Shown: positions 52,033 through 61,617, counted from the stretch's first letter. The stretch: DNA of 64,000 bases from Nonomuraea sp. NBC_00507 (GCF_036013525.1 NZ_CP107853.1:12276001-12340000), one strand, 5' to 3'. The notes: generated by a model from the letters alone, not told the origin. Program-made: numbers and translations.

Positions 52033-53079
52033 GTGCGTGTATTCGGGCGGCGGAAGGTGCTGGCGCTCGCCGCCGGCGTGCTGGCCGCGGCGAGCGCCTG
52101 CACGGGCAATGCGCCGCCGCCCTCCCCCTCGAAGCAGGCCGTGTCCGCCTCCTCGACGCCCACGCCCTCCGCGAGCGCGGTCGCGATCACCAGGGCCGAG
52201 GCGGCCAAGGAGTTCCACGACATCCTGGTCACCGACGACGCGCTGCGGGTGAAAAGCGACGAGGAGGACCTGGAGGGCCGCCTGGACCTGGCGGCCAAGG
52301 ACCTCACGACCGGCGGGCAGGTGCTGCTGACCGTGGCGGCATACCTGTCGACCGACTACGCGCCGCCCCGCTACAAGTGGGGCCCGCCCACGCTCTACGT
52401 GCCCAGGTTCGTCCCAGAGGAGAAGGCGCCCTGGTTCAGCGCGCTGGCGACCCGCGACGGGCGGCCGACGCTGCTGACGTTCGCCAAGTCGGCGGACGAC
52501 TGGCGGCTGAGCTCCGTGGCGCAGCTCCTGCCGGGACAGCAGCTGCCGGAGATCGAGCTGGACGCCGAGGGCTATGCGACGGCGCTGGCTCCCGACGACA
52601 AGACCGTCACGATCAGCCCGCAGTTCATGCAGCCCGTGCACGCCAGCGTGGCCGAGACCGGGACGGCCGGGGTCACGGCCGGGCTCCTCGCGCCGGGGCC
52701 CTATACGACCGAGGTGGCCGAGCAGATCGCCGAGCTGCGGCAGAAGGCCAAGGGCGACAGAAAGGTCGGCGGCTACAGCTACGACTCGATCTTCAGCGCC
52801 GACAACTTCCCTGTGTACGCGCTGCGCACCAAGGACGGCGGGGCGCTGATCCAGTATTCGCTGTCGCGGACGTCGACCACGACGACGAAGACGGCCGAGG
52901 ACGACTACATCCCGGTGCCGGAGTCGGCCCGATGGGCGATCAGCGCGCCGGTGCTGCGCCGCACGCTGCGCCTGATCGAAACCCACCAATATGCCACTGC
53001 CGTCCCGCCGCTGTCCCGCCCCTCCGCGGCGGCCGTGATCGCCCACGAAGGCGCTCTCACCCGGGCCTCCGGTCAATAA
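52033..53079 (+). CDS. lipoprotein of unknown function
   Basis: 348 aa from GTG 52033. A TACGAT -10 box at 52021-52026 ends 6 nt before the start, and there is no ribosome site, so the mRNA is probably leaderless. The lipobox ASAC gives Cys23. A Ser/Pro/Thr linker (27-48) leads to a mature domain of about 295 residues with beta-rich segments (LLTFAKSADDWRLSS, ATALAPDDKTVTIS). No enzymatic motif recognised. It is divergent from prfB. Probably a surface protein. Confidence 0.8.
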   Translation: MRVFGRRKVLALAAGVLAAASACTGNAPPPSPSKQAVSASSTPTPSASAVAITRAEAAKEFHDILVTDDALRVKSDEEDLEGRLDLAAKDLTTGGQVLLTVAAYLSTDYAPPRYKWGPPTLYVPRFVPEEKAPWFSALATRDGRPTLLTFAKSADDWRLSSVAQLLPGQQLPEIELDAEGYATALAPDDKTVTISPQFMQPVHASVAETGTAGVTAGLLAPGPYTTEVAEQIAELRQKAKGDRKVGGYSYDSIFSADNFPVYALRTKDGGALIQYSLSRTSTTTTKTAEDDYIPVPESARWAISAPVLRRTLRLIETHQYATAVPPLSRPSAAAVIAHEGALTRASGQ

Positions 53080-53129
53080 CACCCAAGAAGAGGCCATTTT
53101 TACGGCAAGCCACCTTGCCCGCACACGCT

Positions 53130-53176
53130 AAGCAACCGCAGTTGACTAACCTTCCTTTAGTCAACTACGGTTGCTT
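53130..53176 (+). promoter_or_regulatory. 20-bp inverted repeat operator and leaderless promoter of HTH-clpN genes
   Basis: AAGCAACCGCAGTTGACTAA (53130-53149) and its inverted copy at 53157-53176 match at 19 of 20 positions, with a 7-nt spacer. They contain TTGACT (53142-53147) and TACGGT (53166-53171) separated by 18 nt, a good -35/-10 pair. The ATG at 53179 is 7 nt after the -10, so the transcript should be leaderless. A repressor bound to the palindrome would block the promoter; the adjacent HTH protein is the best candidate. Confidence 0.75.
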
Positions 53177-53178
53177 GC

Positions 53179-53412
53179 ATGCCGGCAGATGATGTTTCCG
53201 TACCCAAAGACCCCGCGGACGCGCTCGCGGCCGTGATGGCGTTGCGGCGCCTGGCCGACCAGTTGGAGGACGCCGCCGTCGAGCAGGCCATGCGGGCGGG
53301 CTGGAGCTGGCCCGACGTGGCCGAGGCGCTCGGCGTCACCCGGCAGGCGGTCCACAAGAAGCACTCCAAGCGGCTCATCGCGGCCGGCGTCACGTTGAGG
53401 AGACGACAATGA
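53179..53412 (+). CDS. small HTH DNA-binding protein
   Basis: 77 aa from ATG 53179. A helical N-terminus (14-44) is followed by a helix-turn-helix (WSWPDVAEALGVTRQAVHKK, about 47-66) resembling sigma region 4 or MerR-like recognition helices. No sensor domain. It is coupled by ATGA overlap to the Clp N-domain gene and lies directly under a large palindrome, so autoregulation is likely. The partner may control its stability. Confidence 0.85.
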   Translation: MPADDVSVPKDPADALAAVMALRRLADQLEDAAVEQAMRAGWSWPDVAEALGVTRQAVHKKHSKRLIAAGVTLRRRQ

Positions 53413-53888
53413 GCGCGATCGACCACTACATCCAGGCGATCATCGTGGGAGGCGGGGCGGAGACGCTGGAGGACGGCTCCGCGGTGATCGAAGCGCACCA
53501 TCTCCTGCTGGCGATCGCCACGCACGAGGGCACCGCCGCGCACCGTGTGCTGCTCGCGGCCGGCCTGGGGCGGCAGGCGATCAGGGAGGCGCTGGACCGG
53601 GAGTTCGAGCACAGCCTCAGCACGGTGGGGGTGTCCCTCGCCTCCTACGACCTCCCGAAGCCGAGCCGCGACCCCAAGCTGCCGAAGATCGGCGCGTCGG
53701 CCAGGCTCGCCCTCGAACGCGGCTTCGCCGCCGCCACCGGCAAGAAGGACCTGCGACCCGCGCATCTGCTGCTCGGCATCCTGGACACCGAGATCGGCAC
53801 CGTGCCCCGCGCACTCACCCTGGCCGGCGCCGACCGGGCCGGCCTGATGGCACGCGCCCGGGAGACCCTCGCGCACGAGAGTTGGTAG
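53409..53888 (+). CDS. stand-alone Clp N-terminal (Clp-R) domain protein
   Basis: 159 aa. Two Clp-R repeats are visible: AVIEAHHLLLAIATHEGTAA (about 24-43) and KDLRPAHLLLGILDTEIGT (about 112-130), each with the His-Leu-Leu-x-Ala/Gly-Ile/Leu core. In ClpA/ClpC this domain binds adaptors and substrates; here no ATPase follows. It may act as an adaptor or decoy for ClpC, perhaps for the HTH protein encoded just upstream. The stop codon lies inside a 10-bp hairpin. Confidence 0.88.
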   Translation: MSAIDHYIQAIIVGGGAETLEDGSAVIEAHHLLLAIATHEGTAAHRVLLAAGLGRQAIREALDREFEHSLSTVGVSLASYDLPKPSRDPKLPKIGASARLALERGFAAATGKKDLRPAHLLLGILDTEIGTVPRALTLAGADRAGLMARARETLAHESW

Positions 53889-53907
53889 CTCGGGTCTCCG
53901 AGCTACC
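53884..53907 (+). terminator. hairpin terminator after clpN gene
   Basis: GGTAGCTCGG pairs perfectly with CCGAGCTACC around a 4-nt loop, 10 bp, and includes the TAG stop of the Clp-R gene. There is no U-tract. It probably ends the HTH-clpN transcript. A second stem, CGGACCGC (53950-53957) with GCGGTCCG (53972-53979), lies further into the 186-bp gap before the ABC genes and may be part of their leader. Confidence 0.55.
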
Positions 53908-54074
53908 CGATTCACCACCCCCATCCCCCTGTCGTCCCGGCCCTTGCCGCGGACCGCCCACGCGTAGCGATGCGGTCCGGCCGGTTCGGGTCGCGACCAG
54001 TCATGCCCTCGCGACGGGTGCCGCCGGCACGCGTCCCGTCACGGGGACGTCCGATCACGAAGAGAGGTCATTTC

Positions 54075-54977
54075 ATGACCATGAGCGACCAAGCCGCGCT
54101 CGGCGTCGACGGGCTGCGCATGCGCTACGGCCCGGTCGACGTGCTGCACGATGTCACGTTCCAGGTCCGCCACGGCGAGGTCGTGGCCCTGTTAGGGCCG
54201 AACGGGGCGGGCAAGACCACCACGATCGAGATCCTGGAGGGCTTCCGCACCCGCTCGGCGGGCCGGGTCGAGGTGCTCGGCGCCGATCCCGCGCACGGCG
54301 ACGAGCGGTGGCGGGCCCGGCTCGGGGTCGTGCTGCAGTCCTGGCGCGACCACGGCAACTGGCGGGTCCGCGAGCTCCTGGACCACCTCGGCGGCTACTA
54401 CGCCGGCTACACCACCCCCCACATCCGGCGGCCGTGGGACGGCGCCGAGCTGATCGAGGCGGTCGGCCTCACCGGGCAGGCAGGCAAGAAGATCAAGACC
54501 TTGTCCGGCGGCCAGCGGCGCAGGCTGGACGTGGCGATCGGCATCGTGGGCCGCCCTGAGCTGCTGTTCCTCGACGAGCCGACCGCATCGTTCGACCCGC
54601 AGGCCAGGAGCGAGTTCCACGACCTCGTACGCGGCCTGGTCGACGCCCACGAGACCACCGTGCTGCTCACCACCCACGATCTGGACGAGGCCGAGAAGCT
54701 GGCCGACCGCATCGTCGTGCTGAACGGCGGCCGGATCATCGCCGACGGCACGGCCGGCGAACTGGCGCGGCGGATCGCCGGCGAGGACGAGGTGCGCTGG
54801 CTCCTCGACGGGCAGCGATTCGTCCAGAAGACAGCGGACTCGACCCGGTTCGCCCAGGACCTGTTCGCCCGGTACGGCGACGACGTCCAGGAGCTCGAGA
54901 TCCACCGGGCCTCGCTGGAGCAGACCTATCTCACCCTGGTCCGCCAGGCCGAATCGACCCCGGAGGCGAGCCGATGA
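54075..54977 (+). CDS. ABC exporter ATP-binding protein
   Basis: 300 aa from ATG 54075 with AGAGAGG 7 nt upstream. Walker A GPNGAGKTTT (41-50), Q-loop VVLQSWRDHG, signature LSGGQRRRLD, Walker B LLFLDEPTASFD and the switch TTHDLDEA are intact. The class is the DrrA/CcmA-like ATPases that pair with ABC-2 permeases in drug, lipid or antibiotic export. A C-terminal extension (about 225-300) is usual for these. Coupled by ATGA to the permease. The substrate is unknown. Confidence 0.93.
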   Translation: MTMSDQAALGVDGLRMRYGPVDVLHDVTFQVRHGEVVALLGPNGAGKTTTIEILEGFRTRSAGRVEVLGADPAHGDERWRARLGVVLQSWRDHGNWRVRELLDHLGGYYAGYTTPHIRRPWDGAELIEAVGLTGQAGKKIKTLSGGQRRRLDVAIGIVGRPELLFLDEPTASFDPQARSEFHDLVRGLVDAHETTVLLTTHDLDEAEKLADRIVVLNGGRIIADGTAGELARRIAGEDEVRWLLDGQRFVQKTADSTRFAQDLFARYGDDVQELEIHRASLEQTYLTLVRQAESTPEASR

Positions 54978-55819
54978 ACCCCACCACGACGGCACTGCGC
55001 GCGGGGTGGTCCCGCGGCCTGATCGAGTTGCGCCAGTCCTTCACCAATGGGCCCGAGCTCTTCTCGCATCTCCTCTGGCCCGGCCTGATGGTGGCCACCA
55101 TGTTCTTCATCAGGGACCTGTCGTTCGGCTCCAGCGGGCTCCTGCTCAGCACCCTGGCCCTGCCGAGCATCCTCGGGATGAACGCCGCGGTCGGCATGAT
55201 CAGCATGAGCCAGCAGCTGACCGCCGACCGCGAGGACGGCACGCTGCTGCGGGCCAAGGCGACTCCGCACGGCATGCCGGCCTACCTCATCGGCAAGGTC
55301 ATCTCGGTCTCCGGCGGCCTGCTCGCCGATCTGATGATCTTCCTGGTGCCCGGCGTGCTCATGGTCGACGGCCTGGCGGTCGGCCCGGGCTCCTGGCCCA
55401 CCCTGGCCTGGGTGCTGGCGCTCGGCCTGGTCGCGACCTTGCCCATCGGCGCGGTGCTCGGCTCGGCGTTCGCCAGCGCCCGGGCCCAGGGGTTGCTCCA
55501 GCTGCCGTTCCTCGGCGTGATCGGGATCTCCGGCATCTTCTATCCGATCACCGCACTGCCCGAGTGGCTCCAGTGGATCGCCCAGATCTTCCCGGTCTAC
55601 TGGATGGGGCTCGGCATGCGCTCGGCCCTGCTGCCCGACGCGGCGGCGGCCATCGAGATCGGCGAGTCCTGGCGGCACCTGGAGACCGCCGGCGTGCTGG
55701 GCGCCTGGGCGGTGCTCGGGCTGCTCGTGGCGCCGGTGGTGTTGCGGAGGATGGCACGCGGGGAGTCGGGGTCGAGCGTGGCCGCCCGCCGCGAGCGCGC
55801 CCTGCGGCGCGTCGGCTGA
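54974..55819 (+). CDS. ABC-2 type exporter permease
   Basis: 281 aa. Six membrane helices. The first segment is typical of ABC-2 permeases (LIELRQSFTNGPELFSHLLWP), and the conserved PxxxYP-like turn is present as GIFYPITALPEWLQWIAQIFP. It forms the channel for the ATPase encoded upstream. A Ser/Arg-rich C-terminal tail follows. Its 3' end is followed by a strong bidirectional terminator. Confidence 0.92.
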   Translation: MNPTTTALRAGWSRGLIELRQSFTNGPELFSHLLWPGLMVATMFFIRDLSFGSSGLLLSTLALPSILGMNAAVGMISMSQQLTADREDGTLLRAKATPHGMPAYLIGKVISVSGGLLADLMIFLVPGVLMVDGLAVGPGSWPTLAWVLALGLVATLPIGAVLGSAFASARAQGLLQLPFLGVIGISGIFYPITALPEWLQWIAQIFPVYWMGLGMRSALLPDAAAAIEIGESWRHLETAGVLGAWAVLGLLVAPVVLRRMARGESGSSVAARRERALRRVG

Positions 55820-55853
55820 GCACACGCCTGGGAGCGGCGCCGTGACGGCCCAT

Positions 55854-55888
55854 GGCGCTGCGGCGGCGGACAGAGCCGTCGCAGCGCC
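55854..55888. terminator. bidirectional hairpin terminator between ABC permease and glutamate dehydrogenase genes
   Basis: GGCGCTGCGGCGGC pairs with GCCGTCGCAGCGCC (14 bp, one G-U) around the loop GGACAGA. It lies between two convergent genes, and both strands form the stem. There is no U-tract, which is common for actinobacterial terminators. Confidence 0.7.
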
Positions 55889-55900
55889 GATGGCGAAGGG

Positions 55901-58900
55901 CTACGCCTCCGTGTGCGGGAGGTTGCTGGCGGCCACCAGCGTGCGGATGGCACGCAGCGCGACCGAGAGCGTGGCCAGGTCGAAGTTGTCGCTCTCCCAG
56001 ATCTCCGACAACGTCTGCCTGGCCCGGGAGACGGCCGCGGAGTTGGCCTCGGACCAGCGGGCCAGCCGCTCCTCCGGGGGCAGCCCCGGCTTGCTGTGGG
56101 CCAGCACATCCCTGGTCAGCGAGGCGTGCGCGGCGTACAGGTCGTCGCGCAGGGCCGAGCGGGCCATGGAATTCCACCGGTTGTCCCTGGGCAGGGCGAT
56201 GATCCGCTCCCTGAGGCGGGCCATCTGGAGGCGGTCGGCCAGGTCGAAGTAGACCTCGCCGACCTCGTTGACCGGCCGTCCCGTCAGCGAGGAGACCTCG
56301 ACCAGATCCAGCGTGGAGTACGCGGGCACCGTGCCGGCCACCCGCTCGGCCAGCTCCAGCGGCACGCCCCGGGCCACGAACGAGTCCCGGCGCTCCTCGT
56401 ACGCCGCCAGGTCGGGCCCGGTGAGCATCTTCGGGATGTGCGCGACGAGCCCGTTGACGCCCTTCATGAAGAAGCTGACGGACCCGGCCAGGTCGAGCGG
56501 CGGGCGCCGGTTGACCAGCAGCCAGCGGGTGCCGCGCTCGACGAGCTTGCGGGCCTCCAGCAACATGGCGATCTGGACATCGGTGTTCACCTTGTTGTCC
56601 AGCGACTCCACGGCCCGGTAGAACGACGGCAGGTCGAAGACCTCCCGCGCCACCAGCCAGGCCCGCGCGATGTCGGGCGTCGAGGCGCCGGTCTCCTCGG
56701 CGAAGCGGTGCATGAACGTGGTGCCCATGGAGTTGACCAGCTCGTTCACCACACAGGTGGTGATGATCTCCCGCCGCAGCGGGTGCCCGTCCATGTAGGT
56801 CCTGAAGCGTTCCCGTAGGTCCGACGGGAAGTACGACACCAGCCACGACTCCAGGTACGGCTCGTCGGGCAGGTCGGAGGCGAGCAGCTCGGCGTCGGCC
56901 ACCAACTTGGTGTAAGCCAGCAGGACGGAGAACTCGGGCGCGGTCAGCCCGAGTCTGGCCTGGCGGCGCTCGGCCAGCGTCTTGTCCGAGGGCAGGAACT
57001 CCAGCTCCCGGTTGACCAGCCCTTCGCGCTCCAGCCGCCGCAGGTAGCGGGCGTGGATGTGGAGCATCTCGACGGACTGGGCACGGGCGGCGGCCAGGAC
57101 CACGTTCTGCGCGTAGTTGTCCCGCAGCACCAGCGCCGCGACCTCGTCGGTCATCGCGGTGAAGACCTGGTTGCGCTGCTTGTCGGTCAGCTCGCCGTCC
57201 CGGACCACCTGGTCGAGCAGGATCTTGATGTTCACCTCGTGGTCGGAGGTGTCCACCCCGGCCGAGTTGTCGATGAAGTCGGTGTTGACCAGCCCGCCGT
57301 TCAGCGCGAACTCGATCCTGGCCAGCTGGGTGAAGCCCAGGTTGCCGCCCTCGCCGACGACCTTGCAGCGCAGATCGGTGGCGTTGACCCGGAGCGCGTC
57401 GTTGGCCTTGTCGCCCACGTCGGTGTGGGACTCGGAGGCGGCCTTGACGTACGTGCCGATGCCGCCGTTCCACAGCAGGTCCACCGGGGCCCGCAGGATG
57501 GCACTGATCAGGTCGTTCGGCGCCAGCGAGCTCACCCCGGCGGGGATGCCGAGCGCCTCGCGCATCTGCGCCGTGATCTGGATGGACTTGGCGGTACGCG
57601 GGAAGACGCCGCCGCCCGCCGAGATCATCTTGGTGTCGTAGTCCTCCCACGAGCTGCGCGGCAGGTTGAACAGGCGCTGCCGCTCGGCGTAGGAGCGGTC
57701 GGCGTCGGGGGACGGGTCCACGAAGATGTGCCGGTGGTCGAACGCGGCCACCAGCCGGATGTGCTGCGACAGCAGCATGCCGTTGCCGAACACGTCGCCC
57801 GACATGTCACCGATGCCGGCCACCGTGAAGTCGGTGGTCTGCGTGTCCACACCCATGGTGCGGAAGTGGTATTTGACCGACTCCCACGCGCCCCGGGCGG
57901 TGATGCCCATGGCCTTGTGGTCGTAGCCGACGGACCCGCCGGAGGCGAACGCGTCGCCCAGCCAGAACCCGTAGTCCTTGGCCACGCCGTTGGCGATGTC
58001 GGAGAAGGTGGCGGTGCCCTTGTCGGCCGCCACGACCAGGTAGGGGTCGTCGCCGTCGTGCCTGACCACGTCGGGCGGCGGCACGACCTTGCCGTCCACG
58101 AGGTTGTCGGTGACGTCCAGCAGCCCAGAGATGAAGGTCCGGTAGCAGGCCACGCCCTCGGCGAGCAGAGCCTCGCGAGTGCCGCCCACTGGCGGACGTT
58201 TCACGACAAATCCACCTTTGGACCCAGTCGGGACAATGACGGTGTTTTTCACCATCTGAGCCTTAACCAGGCCCAATATCTCCGTCCGGAAGTCCTCCAT
58301 CCGATCGGACCACCGCAGCCCGCCGCGTGCCACCTTCCCGAATCGCAGATGCACGCCCTCGACCCGGGGCGAGTAAACGAATATCTCGAACTTCGGCCGC
58401 GGCAGCGGAAGCACGCTGATGGCCTGCGGATCGAACTTAAGTGAAATGTACGGTTTGCGCCGTCCATTTACCGTTTGGAAGTAGTTCGTCCTCAATGTCG
58501 CCTGAATCATCTCCAGGTACGCCCGCAGGATGCGGTCCTCGTCCAGCGAGGCCACCTCGTCCAGCGCCCCCAGGGCCTCCTCGTGCAGCGCGTCCAGGAG
58601 CTCGGCCCGCACGTCGTCGCTCCGCCGCGGATCCAGCCTGGCCTCGAACAGGCTCACCAGCAGCCGCGCCAGCCGCACGTTGCCGTTGAGCACCCGCTCG
58701 ATGTAGGACTGCGAGAACGTGCTCCCGGCCTGGCGCAGGTAGGTGGCGTAGACCCGCAGGATCTCCACCTCCTCCCAGGTCAGCCCGGCCCGCAGGATGA
58801 GCGCGTTGAAGTCGTCGGCCTGCACCCGCCCCTTCCACAGCGCGGTGAGCCCGTCCTGGAAGAACCGCTTGAAGTCGTTCCTGTCCACCTCGTCGGAGGG

Positions 58901-60775
58901 CGTGTAGCGCAGCCCGAAGTCGTAGATCCAGGCGTTCTTGGTGTTGGGGTCGTTGTCCCGGTCGATCTCGTAGGGCCGCTCATCGACGACCTCGACGCCG
59001 AGCCGCTGGATCAGGGGCAGCGCCTGGGACAGCGAGATGGGCGAGCCGACCTTGTAGATCTTGAGCCGCCGCTCCCCCTCGGTCGCGTCGTACGGCTCGT
59101 AGAGGTTGATCCCAACCTGCTCGTCGTCGCCGGCGGCGACGAGCTCCTCCAGGCGGCGCAGGTCCACGACGGCCACCTTGGGCGGGAAGTCCGCCTTGTA
59201 TCCCTCGGGGAACGCGGAGGCGTACCGCCGGGTGAGCGCGGGCGACTCCTCCTCGGCGGTCATCTCCCCCAGCGCGGCGGCCAGGTCGTCCTCCCAGGAA
59301 CGGGTGAGCGCGGCCAGCCTGGCCTCCAGCTCCTCCACGTCTCCGCTCGGCGGCGGCAGCTGCCTGCCCCGCTCGCCCCGCACCACCACGTGCAGCCGGG
59401 CCAGCACCGACTCGCCGATCATCGCGCTGTAGTCCAGCGACTTGCCGCCCAGGGCCTTGAGCAGCACCTCCTGCATCTTCAGCCGCACCTTGGTGGTGTA
59501 GCGGTCACGCGGCAGGTAGATCAGGCAGGAGATGTAGCGTCCGTAGTCGTCGCGCCGCAGGAACAGCTTGACCTGCTTGCGCTCACGCAGCCGCAACACG
59601 CCCATGGCGATCGGCAGCAGCTGCTCGACGGAGGTCTGGAACAGCTCGTCGCGCGGGAACGTCTCGAGGATCTCGATCAGGTCCTTGCCGTCGTGGCTGT
59701 CGGGCTGCAGCCCGGCCGCGTCGAGCACGTCGGCCAGCTTGCGCCGCAGCACCGGGATCCTGGAGATCGACTCGTTGTAGGCGACATGCGTGAACAGGCC
59801 GAGGAAGCGCCGCTCCCCGATCACCTCGCCCTCGGGCGAGAACGTCTTGACCCCGATGTAGTCGAGGTAGGTCGCCCGGTGCACGGTGGCACGGGAGTTG
59901 GCCTTGGTGATGATCATCAGGTGCTTCTCGCGTGCCTTGGCCCGCACTTCGGGCGGCAACACGGAGAAGCTGGCCGAGCCGGGCCTGTCGTCACGCAGGA
60001 TGCCCAGCGCCGCCCCTGGCAGCGAGCGCAGCGCCTCGCCTTCGTCGGTGTCCTCGAGCCGGTATTCCCGGTAACCGAGGAAGGTGAAGTGCCCGTCGGC
60101 CAGCCAGCGCAGCAGGTCGATGCTGTCCTCGACCTCCGCGGGCTCCAGCGGCGGCGGGTTCATGCTCAGGGCTTCGGCGGTCTGCACGGCCAATCCCCGC
60201 ATCTTCCTGAAGTCCTCGACCGCGTGGCGCACATCTTCGAGCACCCGCTGGAGGTCGGCCTCGAGTCCCTTGAGCACCGCGGGATCGGACTGCCGGTCGA
60301 TCTCGATGTGCATCCACGACTCGACCAGCATCTGGCCGGTGACGTCCTCCTGGCCGCGGCCGAGCATGCGGCCCGTCATGTCGCGGCGCACCCGCATCTG
60401 CGGGTGGACCACCAGGTGGGTGCCCAGATCGTGCCGGTCGAGCTCCATCGACACCGAGTCGACGAGGAACGGCATGTCGTCGGTGACCACTTCGACCACC
60501 GAGTGGCCCGGGTCCCAGCCGTGCTCCTCCAAGGTGGGCGCATAGGCCCGAACCACCGCCCGGCCCTGCGGGCGCACCTCGGCCAGCTGGCGTTGCGACA
60601 TCGCAGGGCCGTACACGTCGACCGGGTTGCGGTCGAGCAGGTCCTCGGGCGCCACGTGACGGTAGTAGAACCGGAGGAAGGACAGCGCCTCCTCGGTGGT
60701 CACGTGTTCGCTGCTCGCCGCACAGCTCTCGGCGGCTCGCTGCAGCAGCTCATCCTTGGCCTCGTCGAGGGGCAT
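55901..60775 (-). CDS. large NAD-dependent glutamate dehydrogenase
   Basis: About 1624 aa, the size of the 180-kDa class (GdhB type). ATG 60775 is chosen from the family's usual start (LDEAKDELL) and AAAGGAG 11 nt upstream; ATG 60817 overlaps the previous stop (ATGA) and is a real alternative. Long N-terminal ACT-like regulatory regions cover about 1-650. The catalytic part shows RGGLRWSDRMEDFRTEILG, PTGSKGGFVVK (active-site Lys) and GDMSGDVFGNG (NAD region). It oxidises L-glutamate to 2-oxoglutarate and ammonia for catabolism. It follows the tryptophan dioxygenase gene. Confidence 0.95.
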   Translation of the reverse strand: MPLDEAKDELLQRAAESCAASSEHVTTEEALSFLRFYYRHVAPEDLLDRNPVDVYGPAMSQRQLAEVRPQGRAVVRAYAPTLEEHGWDPGHSVVEVVTDDMPFLVDSVSMELDRHDLGTHLVVHPQMRVRRDMTGRMLGRGQEDVTGQMLVESWMHIEIDRQSDPAVLKGLEADLQRVLEDVRHAVEDFRKMRGLAVQTAEALSMNPPPLEPAEVEDSIDLLRWLADGHFTFLGYREYRLEDTDEGEALRSLPGAALGILRDDRPGSASFSVLPPEVRAKAREKHLMIITKANSRATVHRATYLDYIGVKTFSPEGEVIGERRFLGLFTHVAYNESISRIPVLRRKLADVLDAAGLQPDSHDGKDLIEILETFPRDELFQTSVEQLLPIAMGVLRLRERKQVKLFLRRDDYGRYISCLIYLPRDRYTTKVRLKMQEVLLKALGGKSLDYSAMIGESVLARLHVVVRGERGRQLPPPSGDVEELEARLAALTRSWEDDLAAALGEMTAEEESPALTRRYASAFPEGYKADFPPKVAVVDLRRLEELVAAGDDEQVGINLYEPYDATEGERRLKIYKVGSPISLSQALPLIQRLGVEVVDERPYEIDRDNDPNTKNAWIYDFGLRYTPSDEVDRNDFKRFFQDGLTALWKGRVQADDFNALILRAGLTWEEVEILRVYATYLRQAGSTFSQSYIERVLNGNVRLARLLVSLFEARLDPRRSDDVRAELLDALHEEALGALDEVASLDEDRILRAYLEMIQATLRTNYFQTVNGRRKPYISLKFDPQAISVLPLPRPKFEIFVYSPRVEGVHLRFGKVARGGLRWSDRMEDFRTEILGLVKAQMVKNTVIVPTGSKGGFVVKRPPVGGTREALLAEGVACYRTFISGLLDVTDNLVDGKVVPPPDVVRHDGDDPYLVVAADKGTATFSDIANGVAKDYGFWLGDAFASGGSVGYDHKAMGITARGAWESVKYHFRTMGVDTQTTDFTVAGIGDMSGDVFGNGMLLSQHIRLVAAFDHRHIFVDPSPDADRSYAERQRLFNLPRSSWEDYDTKMISAGGGVFPRTAKSIQITAQMREALGIPAGVSSLAPNDLISAILRAPVDLLWNGGIGTYVKAASESHTDVGDKANDALRVNATDLRCKVVGEGGNLGFTQLARIEFALNGGLVNTDFIDNSAGVDTSDHEVNIKILLDQVVRDGELTDKQRNQVFTAMTDEVAALVLRDNYAQNVVLAAARAQSVEMLHIHARYLRRLEREGLVNRELEFLPSDKTLAERRQARLGLTAPEFSVLLAYTKLVADAELLASDLPDEPYLESWLVSYFPSDLRERFRTYMDGHPLRREIITTCVVNELVNSMGTTFMHRFAEETGASTPDIARAWLVAREVFDLPSFYRAVESLDNKVNTDVQIAMLLEARKLVERGTRWLLVNRRPPLDLAGSVSFFMKGVNGLVAHIPKMLTGPDLAAYEERRDSFVARGVPLELAERVAGTVPAYSTLDLVEVSSLTGRPVNEVGEVYFDLADRLQMARLRERIIALPRDNRWNSMARSALRDDLYAAHASLTRDVLAHSKPGLPPEERLARWSEANSAAVSRARQTLSEIWESDNFDLATLSVALRAIRTLVAASNLPHTEA

Positions 60776-60813
60776 CGTAGGTCTCACTCCTTTGTGAGGG
60801 TTCGCCGTGGCGT

Positions 60814-61617
60814 TCATAGCCAGGCCCTTAGTTCCCACAGCAGCGGGAAGTAGTGCAGGCGCGCCCTACTGCGCAGATAGGGTGCGCCGGTCGAGCCGCC
60901 GGTGCCGGACTTGGTGCCGATCTGGCGTTCGACCATCTGAACGTGACGCATCCGCCACAGTGCGGTGGTCTCGTCGTGGGTGAGGAGGTCCTCGGCCAGC
61001 TGCCACAGGTCGTCGTGGGACCGGCGGTCTCTGGCCACGGCCAGCAGCGAGGCCATGATCTCGTCGTCCGAGACCGGCAGGCCACGCTGGGCGAGGGCGG
61101 CCAGGTAAGCATCCCACAATGTGGGCTCGTCCAGCCTGCGGCGCAGCCTGGCGAGATCGGTGTCCGAGGCATGGCGGAAGCTGCCGACGTAGCGCTCGTC
61201 CTTCAGCCCCGACAGGAACTCCAGCTCGCGGAACTGCACCGACTGGAACCCGCTGGCCGGCGCCAGCTTCGCGCGGAACTCCAGGAAGTCCTGGGGCGTC
61301 ATCGTCTCCAGGACCTCGATCTGCTCGATCAGCACCCGCTCGACCGCGTGCACCCGCTGGAACAGGTGCCTGGCCTGCCACAGCTCGCCGCCGAACATGG
61401 CGGCGCGAGCGGCCTCCAGCTCGTGGAGCAGCAGCTTGAACCACAGCTCGTAGACCTGGTGGATGGTGATGAAGAGCAGCTCGTCCGGCACCTCGGACTG
61501 CGGCTGCTGCTGCGCGAGCAACGCGGGCAGGCAAAGGTAGCCGCCGTACGACAGCCGGCCGCCTTCCTCTCCGAACTGCCGATCCGGGGGACCGGGCGCA
61601 TCACCCTCGATGCCCAC
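60814..61617 (-). CDS. tryptophan 2,3-dioxygenase
   Basis: 267 aa from GTG 61617, preceded by GGGGAGG at 6 nt; longer frames upstream run into the anti-sigma gene. The sequence matches heme tryptophan dioxygenases: LSYGGYLCLPALLAQQ, LLFITIHQVYELWFK, the heme-ligand region RMRHVQMVERQIG, and GTKSGTGGSTG for substrate. It oxidises L-tryptophan to N-formylkynurenine, the first step of the kynurenine pathway. No kynureninase or formamidase gene is in the window. It may be transcribed with the glutamate dehydrogenase, linking amino acid breakdown. Confidence 0.95.
   Translation of the reverse strand: MGIEGDAPGPPDRQFGEEGGRLSYGGYLCLPALLAQQQPQSEVPDELLFITIHQVYELWFKLLLHELEAARAAMFGGELWQARHLFQRVHAVERVLIEQIEVLETMTPQDFLEFRAKLAPASGFQSVQFRELEFLSGLKDERYVGSFRHASDTDLARLRRRLDEPTLWDAYLAALAQRGLPVSDDEIMASLLAVARDRRSHDDLWQLAEDLLTHDETTALWRMRHVQMVERQIGTKSGTGGSTGAPYLRSRARLHYFPLLWELRAWL

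Noticed and set aside
58475..60853. 792-codon plus-strand frame opposite the glutamate dehydrogenase
   Set aside because: Repetitive Val/Gln/His/Leu composition typical of antisense frames; no motif.
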